DNA from: JAFGPF01 sp964500415
GTDB taxonomy: Bacteria; Chloroflexota; Dehalococcoidia; Dehalococcoidales; RBG-16-60-22
Direction: 5' to 3'
Assembly (NCBI GenBank): GCA_964500415.1
Contig: CAZCOB010000001.1
Coordinates: forward strand, 1-64,000
Length of the DNA: 64,000 nucleotides
Part shown: piece by piece, positions 54,376-63,773 of the stretch
Layout of the letters: every line of letters begins with the position of its first letter
Numbering within the stretch: the first letter of the stretch is position 1
Notes under the pieces: generated by a model
The model's input: the letters and a program-made list of their open reading frames with translations, nothing else
Told to the model about the DNA's origin: nothing
The model's database searches: none
Translations under genes and position numbers: made by a program

Positions 54376-56226
54376 ATGGTTAGAGGAGGATATATGGGAA
54401 AGCTCCTGTGGATTGACCTTTCCACAGGAAAAATAGAAGTGGAACAGCCGGATGACAACCTCTACAGGGATTTTATCGGAGGCTACGGGATAGGTTCGCG
54501 ATTACTTTACAGCAGGATGAAGGGGGGAGTGGACCCGCTGGGGCCGGACAATATATTTGGCCTGATGACCGGTCCGCTAACCGGCACACCGGCAATCAGC
54601 GGTACCAGGTATGCAGCCATGGGCAAGTCGCCGCTGACCGGCGGCTGGGGAGACGCCAACTCCGGAGGGCATTTCGGCCCCAGGCTCAAGTTTGCCGGCT
54701 TTGATGGGGTGTTCTTTACCGGCATTGCGGACAAGCCGGTATACCTGCTGCTGGACAATGGCAAGGCCGAATTGAAAGATGCAGGCCAGTTCTGGGGCAG
54801 AGATACGTACTATACAGAAGATACCCTCAGGGCGGAATACGGTGACGCCGCCGAAGTCGTATCTATCGGTCCGGCCGGTGAAAAACTTTCCCCCGTGGCC
54901 TGTATTATTACCCGCCACGGGGATGCCGCCGCACGCTCGGGGCTTGGTACGGTAATGGGCTCGAAAAAACTAAAAGCAGTGGTTGCCAGGGGAGACCGGG
55001 AAGTGCCTCTAGCCGATAGCGAGGCCGCCAACAGAATCAGGAAAGAACACATGGAAGCTTCTAAAATGGCATTCAGCGGCATGAACGTTTACGGCACCTC
55101 GGGACACGGAGACACGTCGGCTATGAGCGGCGATACCCCCGTTAAAAACTGGGGCGGGATAGGCGTTAACGAACTGTCTGATGTCTCCGGCCTCCATAAG
55201 GATAAGATGATTGCCAATCTCGACTACAGGACGGGCTGCTGGCACTGCCCGTCGGCCTGCAAGGGCATCCTTAAAGCCGGAACGGAATACCCCTATCCGG
55301 CCGGCAGTAAAAGGGTGGAGTATGAGACTATCGGCGCTTTTGGTGCTAACTGTTTGAACACTAATGCCGAGGCAATAACCATGGCAGCCCACCTCTGCGA
55401 CAGCTACGGTATGGATACAATCTCTGCCGGTAGTATCATCGCCTTCGCGATGGAACTGTATGAGCACGGCATTATCACCAGGAAAGACACGGACGGCATT
55501 GACCTCAAGTGGGGCGACCCTGATGCCCTGGTTGCCATGACGGAAAAACTGGTAAAGCGCGAGGGAATCGGGGACATTCTTGCGGAAGGCGTTAACATTG
55601 CGGCAGAGAAAATCGGCAAAGGTGCGGAGGAATATGCGGTACATGCCGGCGGACAAGAACCCGGAATGCATGACCCCAAATTAAAAGGCCATCCCCTGCA
55701 ATATCCCCGCCACCCCACCGCCACCGTTTACAAGATGGATTCAACTCCGGGCCGGCACACCGGGGCTTTTGGACCAGACGGCTTTGAAAGGCATCTCAAC
55801 AATTCCATGGGTACCTGCCTGTTCGTTTATTTATCCCCTCTCCCCTCGAATCCCACGGTAGGCTCTCCTTACGCAGCTTCTATGATGAAAGCCGTCACCG
55901 GCTGGGACCGCTCCTGGGAAGAACTGCTCAAGGCGGGTGAGAGAATTGCCAACATGAGGCACGTCTTTAACCTTCGTGAGGGTATAAACCCCGTGAAGAG
56001 TTTTATGCATGACAGAGTGCTGGGCATTCCTCCCCAGCAGGAAGGTCCGCTGGCCGGGGTAACCATTGACGAAAAGTCGGAGAGCCTGTGGAACCTGGGA
56101 GCCCTGGATTGGGATTGGACAACCGCCATACCGAGTCGGAAGAAGCTGCTGGAACTCGGCCTCGACGATATAGCGGATGAGATTGCACCACCGCTGAAAG
56201 CGCCGGGCTTCGGGCCGTCAGGGTAA
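54376..56226 (+). CDS. aor: Aldehyde:ferredoxin oxidoreductase (tungsten-pterin family)
   Basis: 616-aa AOR. N-terminal domain GGYMGKLLWIDLSTGKIEVE with IGGYGIGSRLLY, TGPLTGTPAISGTRYAAMGKSPLTGGWGDANSGG; cluster cysteines CWHCPSACKG (residues 287-296) and a distal Cys in MGTCLFVYL. The length is normal. It oxidises aldehydes to acids with reduction of ferredoxin using a bis-pterin tungsten (or Mo) cofactor. It precedes a flavodoxin-ferredoxin gene by 12 bases, the likely electron partner. GAAAGGAG before the ATG. Confidence 0.93.
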   Translation: MVRGGYMGKLLWIDLSTGKIEVEQPDDNLYRDFIGGYGIGSRLLYSRMKGGVDPLGPDNIFGLMTGPLTGTPAISGTRYAAMGKSPLTGGWGDANSGGHFGPRLKFAGFDGVFFTGIADKPVYLLLDNGKAELKDAGQFWGRDTYYTEDTLRAEYGDAAEVVSIGPAGEKLSPVACIITRHGDAAARSGLGTVMGSKKLKAVVARGDREVPLADSEAANRIRKEHMEASKMAFSGMNVYGTSGHGDTSAMSGDTPVKNWGGIGVNELSDVSGLHKDKMIANLDYRTGCWHCPSACKGILKAGTEYPYPAGSKRVEYETIGAFGANCLNTNAEAITMAAHLCDSYGMDTISAGSIIAFAMELYEHGIITRKDTDGIDLKWGDPDALVAMTEKLVKREGIGDILAEGVNIAAEKIGKGAEEYAVHAGGQEPGMHDPKLKGHPLQYPRHPTATVYKMDSTPGRHTGAFGPDGFERHLNNSMGTCLFVYLSPLPSNPTVGSPYAASMMKAVTGWDRSWEELLKAGERIANMRHVFNLREGINPVKSFMHDRVLGIPPQQEGPLAGVTIDEKSESLWNLGALDWDWTTAIPSRKKLLELGLDDIADEIAPPLKAPGFGPSG

Positions 56227-56238
56227 TAGGAGGAAATA

Positions 56239-57168
56239 ATGTCAAAAGGGATAATTGTATACCTCTCTTATACCGGAAATACCAAGCAGATTGCCGAGGC
56301 TATTTACAAAGGCATGAGTCCTGCAATTGACCAGTGCGACATTGTAAAACTGCGCAAGACAGACCCTAAGATTCTAACTGGTTACGACCTGATTGGTATC
56401 GGCAGCCCGGTACGACTCGGCAAAATGCCGTTCGAGCTCAAAGAATTTATCGCCGGTATGAATTCCCTGGAAGGTAAGCATTGTTTCGTTTTAAATACTC
56501 ACGCCGCCCTTCCAGTAAATTTTATGCGGGAGGCAATAACCGCTCTAAAAGAGAAGGGGTTGGTCGTTATCGGTTTTAAAAACTGGTACTGTTCCGTCTA
56601 TCTACCCTACGTGCCCAAGCCGTACTTCACCGACGGACATCCGGATGACATCGACCTTAAAGAGGCCGAGGACTTCGGTCGGGAGATGGTCGAGCGCAGC
56701 CGTAGAATACATGACGGCGAGACCGACCTCGTCCAGAAGCTGCCTGAAGGCGAAGAGTACGATAAGATTTACGGCGGCATGATGATAGGTACGTTGCCTG
56801 CGGGTGTCATGGAGGCGCGAGCCCAGGGATTCAGCATCGACATGAATAAATGTACCCGCTGCAATTACTGCGTTGAGCTCTGCCCTACCAACAGCATCGA
56901 TTTCTCCACAGACCCGCCGGTTTTTCATCCGTGCGAGCAGTGCTGGTTGTGCGAGCAGACCTGCCCTGAAGGCGCTATATCATTCAACTACCCGCCGCTC
57001 CACAAATCTCACAACATCATGGTAGCGCAGAATTATGCTACGTCGCTGGAAGCCGCCGAGAAAGCCGGGCGTTTCCGTCCGCTGGTCAAACCCGAGGAGG
57101 TTGGCTGGGAAACGGCGCTGTACGTAACGAAAAAACCGCCGCGTTTTAAGCTTGCCGACCCTATCTGA
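56239..57168 (+). CDS. Flavodoxin-ferredoxin fusion (EFR1-type)
   Basis: 309-aa electron carrier. N-terminal flavodoxin domain (IVYLSYTGNTKQIAEAIYKGM, the FMN-phosphate loop STGNT form), then from about residue 205 two 4Fe-4S motifs CTRCNYCVELCP and CEQCWLCEQTCP. It would shuttle electrons between AOR and another acceptor. It follows the AOR gene by 12 bases, so the pair probably works together. Confidence 0.88.
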   Translation: MSKGIIVYLSYTGNTKQIAEAIYKGMSPAIDQCDIVKLRKTDPKILTGYDLIGIGSPVRLGKMPFELKEFIAGMNSLEGKHCFVLNTHAALPVNFMREAITALKEKGLVVIGFKNWYCSVYLPYVPKPYFTDGHPDDIDLKEAEDFGREMVERSRRIHDGETDLVQKLPEGEEYDKIYGGMMIGTLPAGVMEARAQGFSIDMNKCTRCNYCVELCPTNSIDFSTDPPVFHPCEQCWLCEQTCPEGAISFNYPPLHKSHNIMVAQNYATSLEAAEKAGRFRPLVKPEEVGWETALYVTKKPPRFKLADPI

Positions 57169-57207
57169 TAAAAATATCAGGTAAAATTTAGTAAAAGGAG
57201 ATAGATT

Positions 57208-57870
57208 ATGGCTGGTGAAACCTTGGAGGCGAAGGTCAGGGACCTGGAAGCGAAGGTTAAGAATTTGGAGACGGAGCTTACTGCCGTGCATGATATACAG
57301 GAGATAAAAAAATTGCAGAGAACATACGGTTATTACCTGGATAATCGCCTGTGGGATGATATTGTAGACTTGTTTTCCGATAATACGGAGTCGCTGGAGA
57401 TAAGCGATAGCGGTGTCTACCTGGGTAAAGCGGGGGTCGAGAGATTCTTCAAGGGTTTCCTGAGCGGAGGCGGCCTACCGCCCGGACGAGGGAGCCTGGG
57501 CACCCACATGCAGCTTCAGGGCGTTGTCAATCTGGACCCGGGAGGCGATACCGCCAGGGGAAGATGGCAATGCGTTATTCTGCTGGCCGTGCCCTACAAT
57601 AATGAACTGACGGCAATGGTCGGCTTCGGCGTGTATGAAGTGGAGTATATCAAGGAAAACGGCGTCTGGGCGTTCAAGAAAATGCACTTCTATCTTATCT
57701 TCCGAACGCCGCTTCACGAAGGCTGGGCCATGACGCCGGTGGTTTATTCCATGGCCAGCGGGACTCCGGATAAACCTTCGACGGTCTACAAGCCGCTACC
57801 GGATAGATATATCGTGCCGTTCCACTATAGCAACCCCGTAACCGGTAACGAACCGCGTATTACCTCTTAA
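57208..57870 (+). CDS. NTF2-like (SnoaL_4 type) protein, paralogue 2, with coiled-coil N-terminus
   Basis: 220-aa protein. Residues 1-30 form a heptad-like coiled coil (LEAKVRDLEAKVKNLETEL), followed by an NTF2-like domain: IQEIKKLQRTYGYYLDNRLWDDIVDLFSDNTESLEISDSGVY with HMQLQG and GRWQCVILL. SnoaL_4 members include ring-hydroxylating dioxygenase small subunits and dehydratases; the function here is open. AAAAGGAG precedes the ATG. It is longer than the unit A copy (37795) and not a close paralogue. Confidence 0.8.
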   Translation: MAGETLEAKVRDLEAKVKNLETELTAVHDIQEIKKLQRTYGYYLDNRLWDDIVDLFSDNTESLEISDSGVYLGKAGVERFFKGFLSGGGLPPGRGSLGTHMQLQGVVNLDPGGDTARGRWQCVILLAVPYNNELTAMVGFGVYEVEYIKENGVWAFKKMHFYLIFRTPLHEGWAMTPVVYSMASGTPDKPSTVYKPLPDRYIVPFHYSNPVTGNEPRITS

Positions 57871-57962
57871 TTTCCGGGTAATAATACCGGACATGTGGAA
57901 TTAAACATTCAGGCGTTGCCCTTGACGCCTGATTATTCGTAAATTTATTACAGGAGGGTGAA

Positions 57963-58412
57963 ATGGCAGAGTCCAAATACGGGAAATATGTCATATCGAA
58001 TCCGAAGATTGCCGAACAGCTGGCGCACCATTCCAAAGAAGCCGACTATCCCTGGAAAAACCCCGCCGAAGTCTATCTGGATGGCGAAATGGTGCCCGGA
58101 TGTCCGGTGTGGTTCGACATTAACTGGATTTATGATACCCACCTGCCTTCCGTTCCAGGCTGGGTCAAGCCGCATAAACACGAGCAAAATGAGATACTCC
58201 TTTTTATTGCGACTAATCCGGAGGGCGACCTGGGCGGGGAAATCGAGATTACGATAGGCAAGGGCAAGGATAAAGAAAAACACAGCTTCAGCCACACCGC
58301 GGCTGTCTTCATACCGGCGGGGATAACACATTGCCCCATTGTTTATAAAAGTGTTGACAAGAATAAACCACAGATGATGATGGCCCTGTTATTTAATCCC
58401 GAGTACACATAG
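57963..58412 (+). CDS. Small cupin-like protein (member 3 of 4)
   Basis: 149-aa cupin, start MAESKYGKYVISNPK. Motif 1 is KPHKHEQNEILLFIATNPEGDLGGEIEI, motif 2 is FIPAGITHCPIVYKSVDKNKP. The N-terminal ESKYGKY is shared with member 2. GGAGG precedes the ATG. It is followed 83 bases later by an MFS gene, the same neighbour type as in unit A. Confidence 0.8.
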   Translation: MAESKYGKYVISNPKIAEQLAHHSKEADYPWKNPAEVYLDGEMVPGCPVWFDINWIYDTHLPSVPGWVKPHKHEQNEILLFIATNPEGDLGGEIEITIGKGKDKEKHSFSHTAAVFIPAGITHCPIVYKSVDKNKPQMMMALLFNPEYT

Positions 58413-58495
58413 CATCGCTATCAAGTGGCTGACCGATAAAACCTATATTTACCGATATTTATTTTTAATAACCAGAATTTGAAAAGGAGCTTTTT

Positions 58496-59683
58496 ATTAA
58501 AAGATTCCGTTTTCCCTCGTTTTCAGGATTTCTGATACTCTTTATCCTGGCCCACTTCATGCACCACCTCCTGGGGGCACTGCTGACACCTCTATTGCCG
58601 TTCATCCGCGACGAATTTGTTCTTGATTACACCCAGGCAGGATGGTTGCTCTCTGCTTATTCGTGGTCATACGGCATCAGCCAGATTCCGGCGGGATACC
58701 TTACCGAAAAAATAGGTCTGCGCCTGATTATGACCATAGGTATCTCGGGCGTGGCGCTTGTCGGGATAGTAATAGGCCTTTCGCCGTCTTACTATATAAT
58801 GGCTGTCTTACTGGTAATTCTAGGGCTGCTGGGCGGCGGTTACCATCCGGCTTCGGCGCCTTTGGTTTCCGAACTGGTAGAACCGGAAAAAAGGGGCGTG
58901 GTCCTGGGAATCCACCAGGTAGGTGGTACGTGCAGCTTTTTCCTGACTCCCCTCATTGCGGTTGGAATCGCCGGCTACTTCGGCTGGCGCGGCTCGTTCG
59001 TCGGGCTGGCCCTGATTACGTTAATTTTCGGTATCATATTTTATATACTCCTGAGGCGCTGGAGGAGTGGCGGAAAATCCGAACCCGTACAAACCGAGAG
59101 TCATATAATAACACCGCCCCCGGCGAATCATGCCCGCCACCTGATAGTGTTTTTAATCCTGGGTATAACCAGCTACGCCACTATCCTTTCCGTGATATCG
59201 TTCCTCCCGTTATTTGCCGTGGATTACCTGAATGTCAGTGAGGAAATCGGGGCAACCCTGTTAGCGATTGTTCACTTTGCCGGATTGCTGGCGGGTCCGC
59301 TGGGGGGTTACCTCTCCGACAGGTTCGGAATGGTTAAGGTGATGGTAATAACCGTCCTTATTGGCGGCCCCCTGCTTTACCTGCTGTCACTGGTGTCCTA
59401 CGGATGGGTTATTTACGTCCTGTCGTTTGCTATCGGCATGTCCATGTATATGACCATGCCCGTCGCCGAGTCATATATAATAGGATATGTTCCGGAAAAG
59501 AAACGTCCCAAATTTCTCGGGTTCTACTACTTCGGCAGCCGGGGCGGCGGTGGCGCAATAACACCCATAATAGGTTATTTAATTGACCGATTCAGCTTTT
59601 CTACCAGTTTCACCGTTGCAGGGGCCTTTTTAGTCGCGGTAACACTTGGTTGTATCGGCCTGCTATGGAAAAACCGGAGATAA
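58496..59683 (+). CDS. MFS transporter, paralogue 2, probable ATT start
   Basis: 395-aa carrier, same family as the 34868 gene (loop GISQIPAGYLTEKIGLR; GYLSDRFGMVKV). The first ATG (58559) lies inside TM1. An ATT at 58496 with AGGAG six bases upstream opens the frame as IKRFRFPSFSGFLILFILAHF, with a basic N-terminus then TM1, and no stop back to 58469. Both paralogues are 395 residues from ATT. An alternative is CTG at 58532. Exported or imported compound unknown. Confidence 0.75.
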   Translation: MKRFRFPSFSGFLILFILAHFMHHLLGALLTPLLPFIRDEFVLDYTQAGWLLSAYSWSYGISQIPAGYLTEKIGLRLIMTIGISGVALVGIVIGLSPSYYIMAVLLVILGLLGGGYHPASAPLVSELVEPEKRGVVLGIHQVGGTCSFFLTPLIAVGIAGYFGWRGSFVGLALITLIFGIIFYILLRRWRSGGKSEPVQTESHIITPPPANHARHLIVFLILGITSYATILSVISFLPLFAVDYLNVSEEIGATLLAIVHFAGLLAGPLGGYLSDRFGMVKVMVITVLIGGPLLYLLSLVSYGWVIYVLSFAIGMSMYMTMPVAESYIIGYVPEKKRPKFLGFYYFGSRGGGGAITPIIGYLIDRFSFSTSFTVAGAFLVAVTLGCIGLLWKNRR

Positions 59684-59724
59684 GGAAACCGTTATGTTAA
59701 AAAATATAAGGAGGGAATAAAGCA

Positions 59725-60156
59725 ATGGGTAAATATGACAAGTATTTTATGACGGAGGTTAAACTCCCGGCGGGCAAACAGAAGTTCGCCGATGAGTATG
59801 CCGGTACGTACTCTCACGTAGCCTGGCTGGACTCTAGCAAAATCGAAGGTGCGTTTTATACCGAGGTCGTCTGGTATTACAAGCCGAGGAAAAGCATAGT
59901 GGGAGCTCATACGCACGATTTTGACGAAGTAATTGCATTCTTCGGCAGCAACCCTGATGATATCCACGACCTGGGAGGCGAGGTGGAAATGTGGATGGGC
60001 GGCGAGAAGCATATCATTACTAAAAGTTGCCTTGTCTTTGTCCCCAGGGGGATGGAGCACTGCCCCCTGTCCTTCAACAGGGTTGACCGGCCCATCTTTC
60101 ACTTCACGGCGGGAACCGGGGGTAAATATATATCGTCAATTGAAAGAGAAGATTAA
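59725..60156 (+). CDS. Small cupin-like protein (member 4 of 4)
   Basis: 143-aa cupin, start MGKYDKYFMTEVKLP. Motif 1 is HTHDFDEVIAFFGSNPDDIHDLGGEVEM, motif 2 is VPRGMEHCPLSFNRVDRPIF. It is close in sequence to members 1 and 2. It lies between the two MFS genes of unit C with GGAGGG before the ATG. Confidence 0.82.
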   Translation: MGKYDKYFMTEVKLPAGKQKFADEYAGTYSHVAWLDSSKIEGAFYTEVVWYYKPRKSIVGAHTHDFDEVIAFFGSNPDDIHDLGGEVEMWMGGEKHIITKSCLVFVPRGMEHCPLSFNRVDRPIFHFTAGTGGKYISSIERED

Positions 60157-60212
60157 TCTACTGAATATATTTTAGTTATAACCCATAGGGCGCCGGAATA
60201 GGTTTAGCAGTC

Positions 60213-61430
60213 ATGAAACGTTTGCTGGCTACCATTGATTTTCAACGTTACCGACGGTTTGATACCAGAATCTGGATTATCACCGCCGTCGGTCTTCTTA
60301 ACGTAGCCGGCTTTTCTCTCAGCCTGCCTTTCCTCTCTTTGTACCTGTACCAGGAACGCGGAATACCCATGACCGTGGTGGGGACTATCATCCTTATCAG
60401 CGGTCTCTGTTCCGCCGTAACCCAGATTTTCGGCGGCGTAATCTCTGACCGCCTCGGGCGCCGACCTCTGCTCATCGGCGCCGCCATGACGGCGGCATTG
60501 TTATTCATAGCAATGGCAATCTTAATCGCTGCCGAGGCTCCGGTCTGGGCTATCGTTATCGTATATGCTACCGGCCAGTCGGCGATGATGATAACACGAC
60601 CCGCCAACCAGGCAATGGTAGTTGATATTTCCCCTAAAAAACAGCTCGCGGAAGCTTACGGCATCCTTAGAGTAGGTATGAACCTGGGCTGGGCGGTTGG
60701 CCCGGCGATTGGTGGTCATCTACTGGTATTCTTACCCTACCCGTGGCTTTTCGGGGTAACGGCTCTGACGAGCTTTATCAGCTGCGGGCTGATATTTTTC
60801 CTGGTAAAAGAGTCATTCGGCGGAGCAGTGGAACAGGTAAACGTGCGGACTATTTTCCTGGCGGTCAGGGACCGGCATTTACTGAAATTCACTTTATTGA
60901 GCCTGCTGGTCTTTCTGGTAATGGGACAGATGATAAGCACTCTATCAATCTTCACTGTCGACCACGTGGGGTTTACCACGGCCCAATACGGCATGCTGCT
61001 TACAACTAACGGCTTAATCGTGGTGGTATTGCAGTATCCCGTGGCTGTTAATGCCGGCCGGATAGCGAAATATAAAGCCCTTGCCCTGGGGGCCCTGTTT
61101 TATGCGATGGGTTACCTGCTATTCGGCTGGGTCGGGAGTTTTACGCTGGCTATCATCGCCATGATAATCGTCAGCTTGGGTGAGGTCATCTTCTCCCCCG
61201 TATCGCTCTCGGTTGTCGGGGAGCTTTCTCCGCAGGACCGGCGGGGACGATACATGGCGTTTTTCGGCCTGAGCGAGGGGCTGGGGTTCTCGGCGGCGTC
61301 GCTGCTCGGTGGGGTTCTCCTCGACGGGTTTCCCGCGAAACCCCTGTTTATATGGGGGACAATCGCACTTATAGCACTCTTGGCCGCGGCAGGTTTTCAG
61401 CGATGGGGCAGCGCCAGTAAGCAGGCATGA
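60213..61430 (+). CDS. MFS transporter, different subfamily
   Basis: 405-aa carrier with twelve membrane helices. Loop motif GGVISDRLGRRPL (the GxxxDRxGRR signature). It has an ordinary ATG (MKRLLATIDFQRYRR...) and resembles drug/multi-compound efflux carriers more than the two paralogues with ATT starts. It follows the fourth cupin by 56 bases and precedes the C45 gene. Confidence 0.87.
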   Translation: MKRLLATIDFQRYRRFDTRIWIITAVGLLNVAGFSLSLPFLSLYLYQERGIPMTVVGTIILISGLCSAVTQIFGGVISDRLGRRPLLIGAAMTAALLFIAMAILIAAEAPVWAIVIVYATGQSAMMITRPANQAMVVDISPKKQLAEAYGILRVGMNLGWAVGPAIGGHLLVFLPYPWLFGVTALTSFISCGLIFFLVKESFGGAVEQVNVRTIFLAVRDRHLLKFTLLSLLVFLVMGQMISTLSIFTVDHVGFTTAQYGMLLTTNGLIVVVLQYPVAVNAGRIAKYKALALGALFYAMGYLLFGWVGSFTLAIIAMIIVSLGEVIFSPVSLSVVGELSPQDRRGRYMAFFGLSEGLGFSAASLLGGVLLDGFPAKPLFIWGTIALIALLAAAGFQRWGSASKQA

Positions 61431-61452
61431 AGATTGAAATAAGGGGGCAGTG

Positions 61453-62508
61453 ATGAAAAAGAGAAAGAGGTTCAATATTATCGAATGCGGGGGTACTGCC
61501 TTTGATATTGGCAAGCAATACGGGACTGCCTGCCGGGACAGTTTTATTACTTCGATTAACTCCATGTTTGAAGAATACATCGTATCCAATAAAACCAGCC
61601 AAGAAGAAATAATCGCCACGTTGAGAAAATACATTCCCCTGGTGGAAAGCTTCGACCCCGATTTGCTCGAAATGCTCAAAGGCCAGGCGGAGGGCGCCGG
61701 GGTTTCCTTGGAAGAGATTTTCTTACTCAGGTGTAATTTCGAGCTGAGTTTTTATTATCAGCGCATGAAGACCTTTTGTACGTCCTTTGCCGTTACCGGC
61801 AGGGCTGCGAAAGACGGAAAGACGATTATCGGTCAGAACTTTGACGCCACCGTCGGCAGGACGATAGACCTTGTGAAAGTAACGCATGCCGATGGACTGA
61901 AGCAGCTGTCTTTGATTTTCTGGGGGGCCTGCGAGCTTACCTTGAACTCGGCGGGTTTGGGGATGGTCTTAAATGTTGTGGTGAGTCCGGTGGAGGAACA
62001 GCTTCTCAACCTGCCTGCCTGTTGTGTTATCCCGAAGGCAATGAGGCAAAAGAGAATCGGCGATGCCCTGGGAGTCTTCTGCGCCGCCGGACGCAGCATG
62101 ATGTACTACTGCCTTGCCGGTAAGGAGGGTGATATTATCGGCATCGAAACCATGCCCGACGATTATAACGTGATACAGCCGGTTAAGGATGTACTGGCTC
62201 ATGCCAATCATTATCATACCGACCGTTTTAAGAAGGGCGAACTGGTCTATATGGGCGCTCCGAGCAGCTACATTCGTGAGCCGCAAATGAGGAGGTTGAT
62301 TGATAAACATTACGGAAATATCACGCTGGAGCGGATGATGGAAATCATGTCCGACCATAATCATTACCCGAAGGGAATATGCAATCACGCCCTGGAGGGG
62401 TCTACCGCGGAGACGCTGGCTTCGGTGATAATGGTGCCTGAAGATAACGCCATGTACGTAACCTGCGGGCACCCCTGCGAGTACGAGTATGAAGAATATA
62501 AATTATAA
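61453..62508 (+). CDS. C45 family autoproteolytic acyltransferase/hydrolase, paralogue 2
   Basis: 351-aa Ntn enzyme with Cys109 in MKTFCTSFAVTG as candidate nucleophile. Blocks shared with the 44204 gene: ECGGTAFDIGKQYG, YIPLVESFDPDLLEMLKGQA, PKAMRQKRIGDALGV, and the C-terminus HPCEYEYEEYKL. The start ATG follows AAGGGGGCAGTG. Last gene of unit C, convergent with the phosphotriesterase-like gene at a 4-base gap. Substrate probably an N-acyl amine or amino acid. Confidence 0.86.
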   Translation: MKKRKRFNIIECGGTAFDIGKQYGTACRDSFITSINSMFEEYIVSNKTSQEEIIATLRKYIPLVESFDPDLLEMLKGQAEGAGVSLEEIFLLRCNFELSFYYQRMKTFCTSFAVTGRAAKDGKTIIGQNFDATVGRTIDLVKVTHADGLKQLSLIFWGACELTLNSAGLGMVLNVVVSPVEEQLLNLPACCVIPKAMRQKRIGDALGVFCAAGRSMMYYCLAGKEGDIIGIETMPDDYNVIQPVKDVLAHANHYHTDRFKKGELVYMGAPSSYIREPQMRRLIDKHYGNITLERMMEIMSDHNHYPKGICNHALEGSTAETLASVIMVPEDNAMYVTCGHPCEYEYEEYKL

Positions 62509-62512
62509 GCTA

Positions 62513-63607
62513 TTACCCGCTTGGCCGGTCAGCGATATACGACAGCAGGCGTCCGGGATTATCTATCGTCATGGTATTAACCTGCGTTTCCGTGACTCCC
62601 TGCCGCAGCATTACAGGTACGATGTTGCGCAAAATATGGGCGTAACCGAACCCGCCGTAAGCAGTCAGGAGTACCTTTAAAAAGGTATCGTGGGACAGGA
62701 GAATGTGCTCCAGGTACCCTTCGGCGATAAGCTGCATTATGGCGTCGATGCGTTGCGACTCGCCGGGGAAACTCATCACGCTTTCACCAAGCAGGAAGGG
62801 CGGGAACAGGTGGCCGAAGGTGTCGAACTCGATGAAACAGCCGGCATCGGCAATGCGGCGGGCGGTATCCAGGTTTAAACCCATGATGTCGATATGGCAG
62901 ATGACCGTCCTGTCCGGTCGGCCGCCGTTCTCCCGTAAGATGTGTAGTATCTCCTGTATTAGCTGGTTGTCCAGGCCGGGCGGGTGAATCGTCAGGGGTG
63001 CCCCGGTCTGGCTTTGAGCCGCCGCACAGGCACGCAACAATCGGCGCTCATCTTCACGCAGGGCGGGAGTCAGGCCTATCTCGCCGATGATGCCGGCGCA
63101 TATTCCGGTATCATCAATACCCACGGTCAGGTCGCGCACGAGCCCATCACAAAGTTGTGCCTCGGTCAAAGCGGCTACCTCTGTAGAATACTGTAGTCCC
63201 ATGTAGTAGCCGGTGCCCATGATTATGTTAAGGCCGGTAGCCTGTGCCAATCGTTGCAACCCCAGAGGATTATCACCACCGACGGGTCTGGTACTGACAT
63301 CGACAATGGTGTTGCCCCCGGCCTGTTTGTAGGCCAGAAGCTCTTTCGTCAGAACAGCCTCATCCGGTGATTGCAGGCAGTCCAGGTTACTTAAAGCATG
63401 CGCGCGTACCCAGGCAAGGTTTTCGAGTGTGACCGGAGCGTTGGCCAGCCGCTTTTCGGCCGGTTCGACCGGCTCAAAGTAAAAATTCTCCCGGGCGTCA
63501 ACGAAGATATGTTCATGAGGAAGGGTTATACCCAGCTTATTGGCATCAACCGGTCCCGTGACCGTTTGAGCCTTGAGAGACTTATGCGTTGTTATCGTTA
63601 TTTCCAC
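62513..63607 (-). CDS. Phosphotriesterase-like (PTE/PLL) metal hydrolase
   Basis: 364-aa TIM-barrel hydrolase. GITLPHEHIFVDA carries the H-x-H metal pair, GIIGEIGLT the bridging position (Glu in place of carboxylated Lys, as in some phosphotriesterase homology proteins), then IHPPG (His), ICHIDIMG (His) and LLSHDTF (Asp). The family contains lactonases and phosphotriesterases; lactone or ester hydrolysis is more likely here than organophosphate. The long N-terminal extension (residues 1-25) precedes the first motif. It is preceded by a small membrane protein on the same strand. Confidence 0.85.
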   Translation of the reverse strand: MEITITTHKSLKAQTVTGPVDANKLGITLPHEHIFVDARENFYFEPVEPAEKRLANAPVTLENLAWVRAHALSNLDCLQSPDEAVLTKELLAYKQAGGNTIVDVSTRPVGGDNPLGLQRLAQATGLNIIMGTGYYMGLQYSTEVAALTEAQLCDGLVRDLTVGIDDTGICAGIIGEIGLTPALREDERRLLRACAAAQSQTGAPLTIHPPGLDNQLIQEILHILRENGGRPDRTVICHIDIMGLNLDTARRIADAGCFIEFDTFGHLFPPFLLGESVMSFPGESQRIDAIMQLIAEGYLEHILLSHDTFLKVLLTAYGGFGYAHILRNIVPVMLRQGVTETQVNTMTIDNPGRLLSYIADRPSG

Positions 63608-63773
63608 CTCTTTCTTATTGACTTACCCCCGGTATTGGTAACACTTTTCGGGGTAGATATTTACTGTTTGTTTTTAATAAAGTATATCACGTTTTATTAC
63701 CCAGGTGATTAACCTCATGTTATACTAATTCCTTACGTGATATTGAAACCTCAAAGAAGTTTATAGTGGATTA

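Noticed and set aside
55009..55671. Minus-strand ORF of 220 codons opposite the AOR gene
   Set aside because: It lies wholly within AOR, which has all family motifs; no independent signal of translation.
62513..63607. Organophosphate-degrading phosphotriesterase
   Set aside because: The bridging residue is Glu and the family mostly contains lactonases and esterases; nothing in the context points to phosphotriesters.
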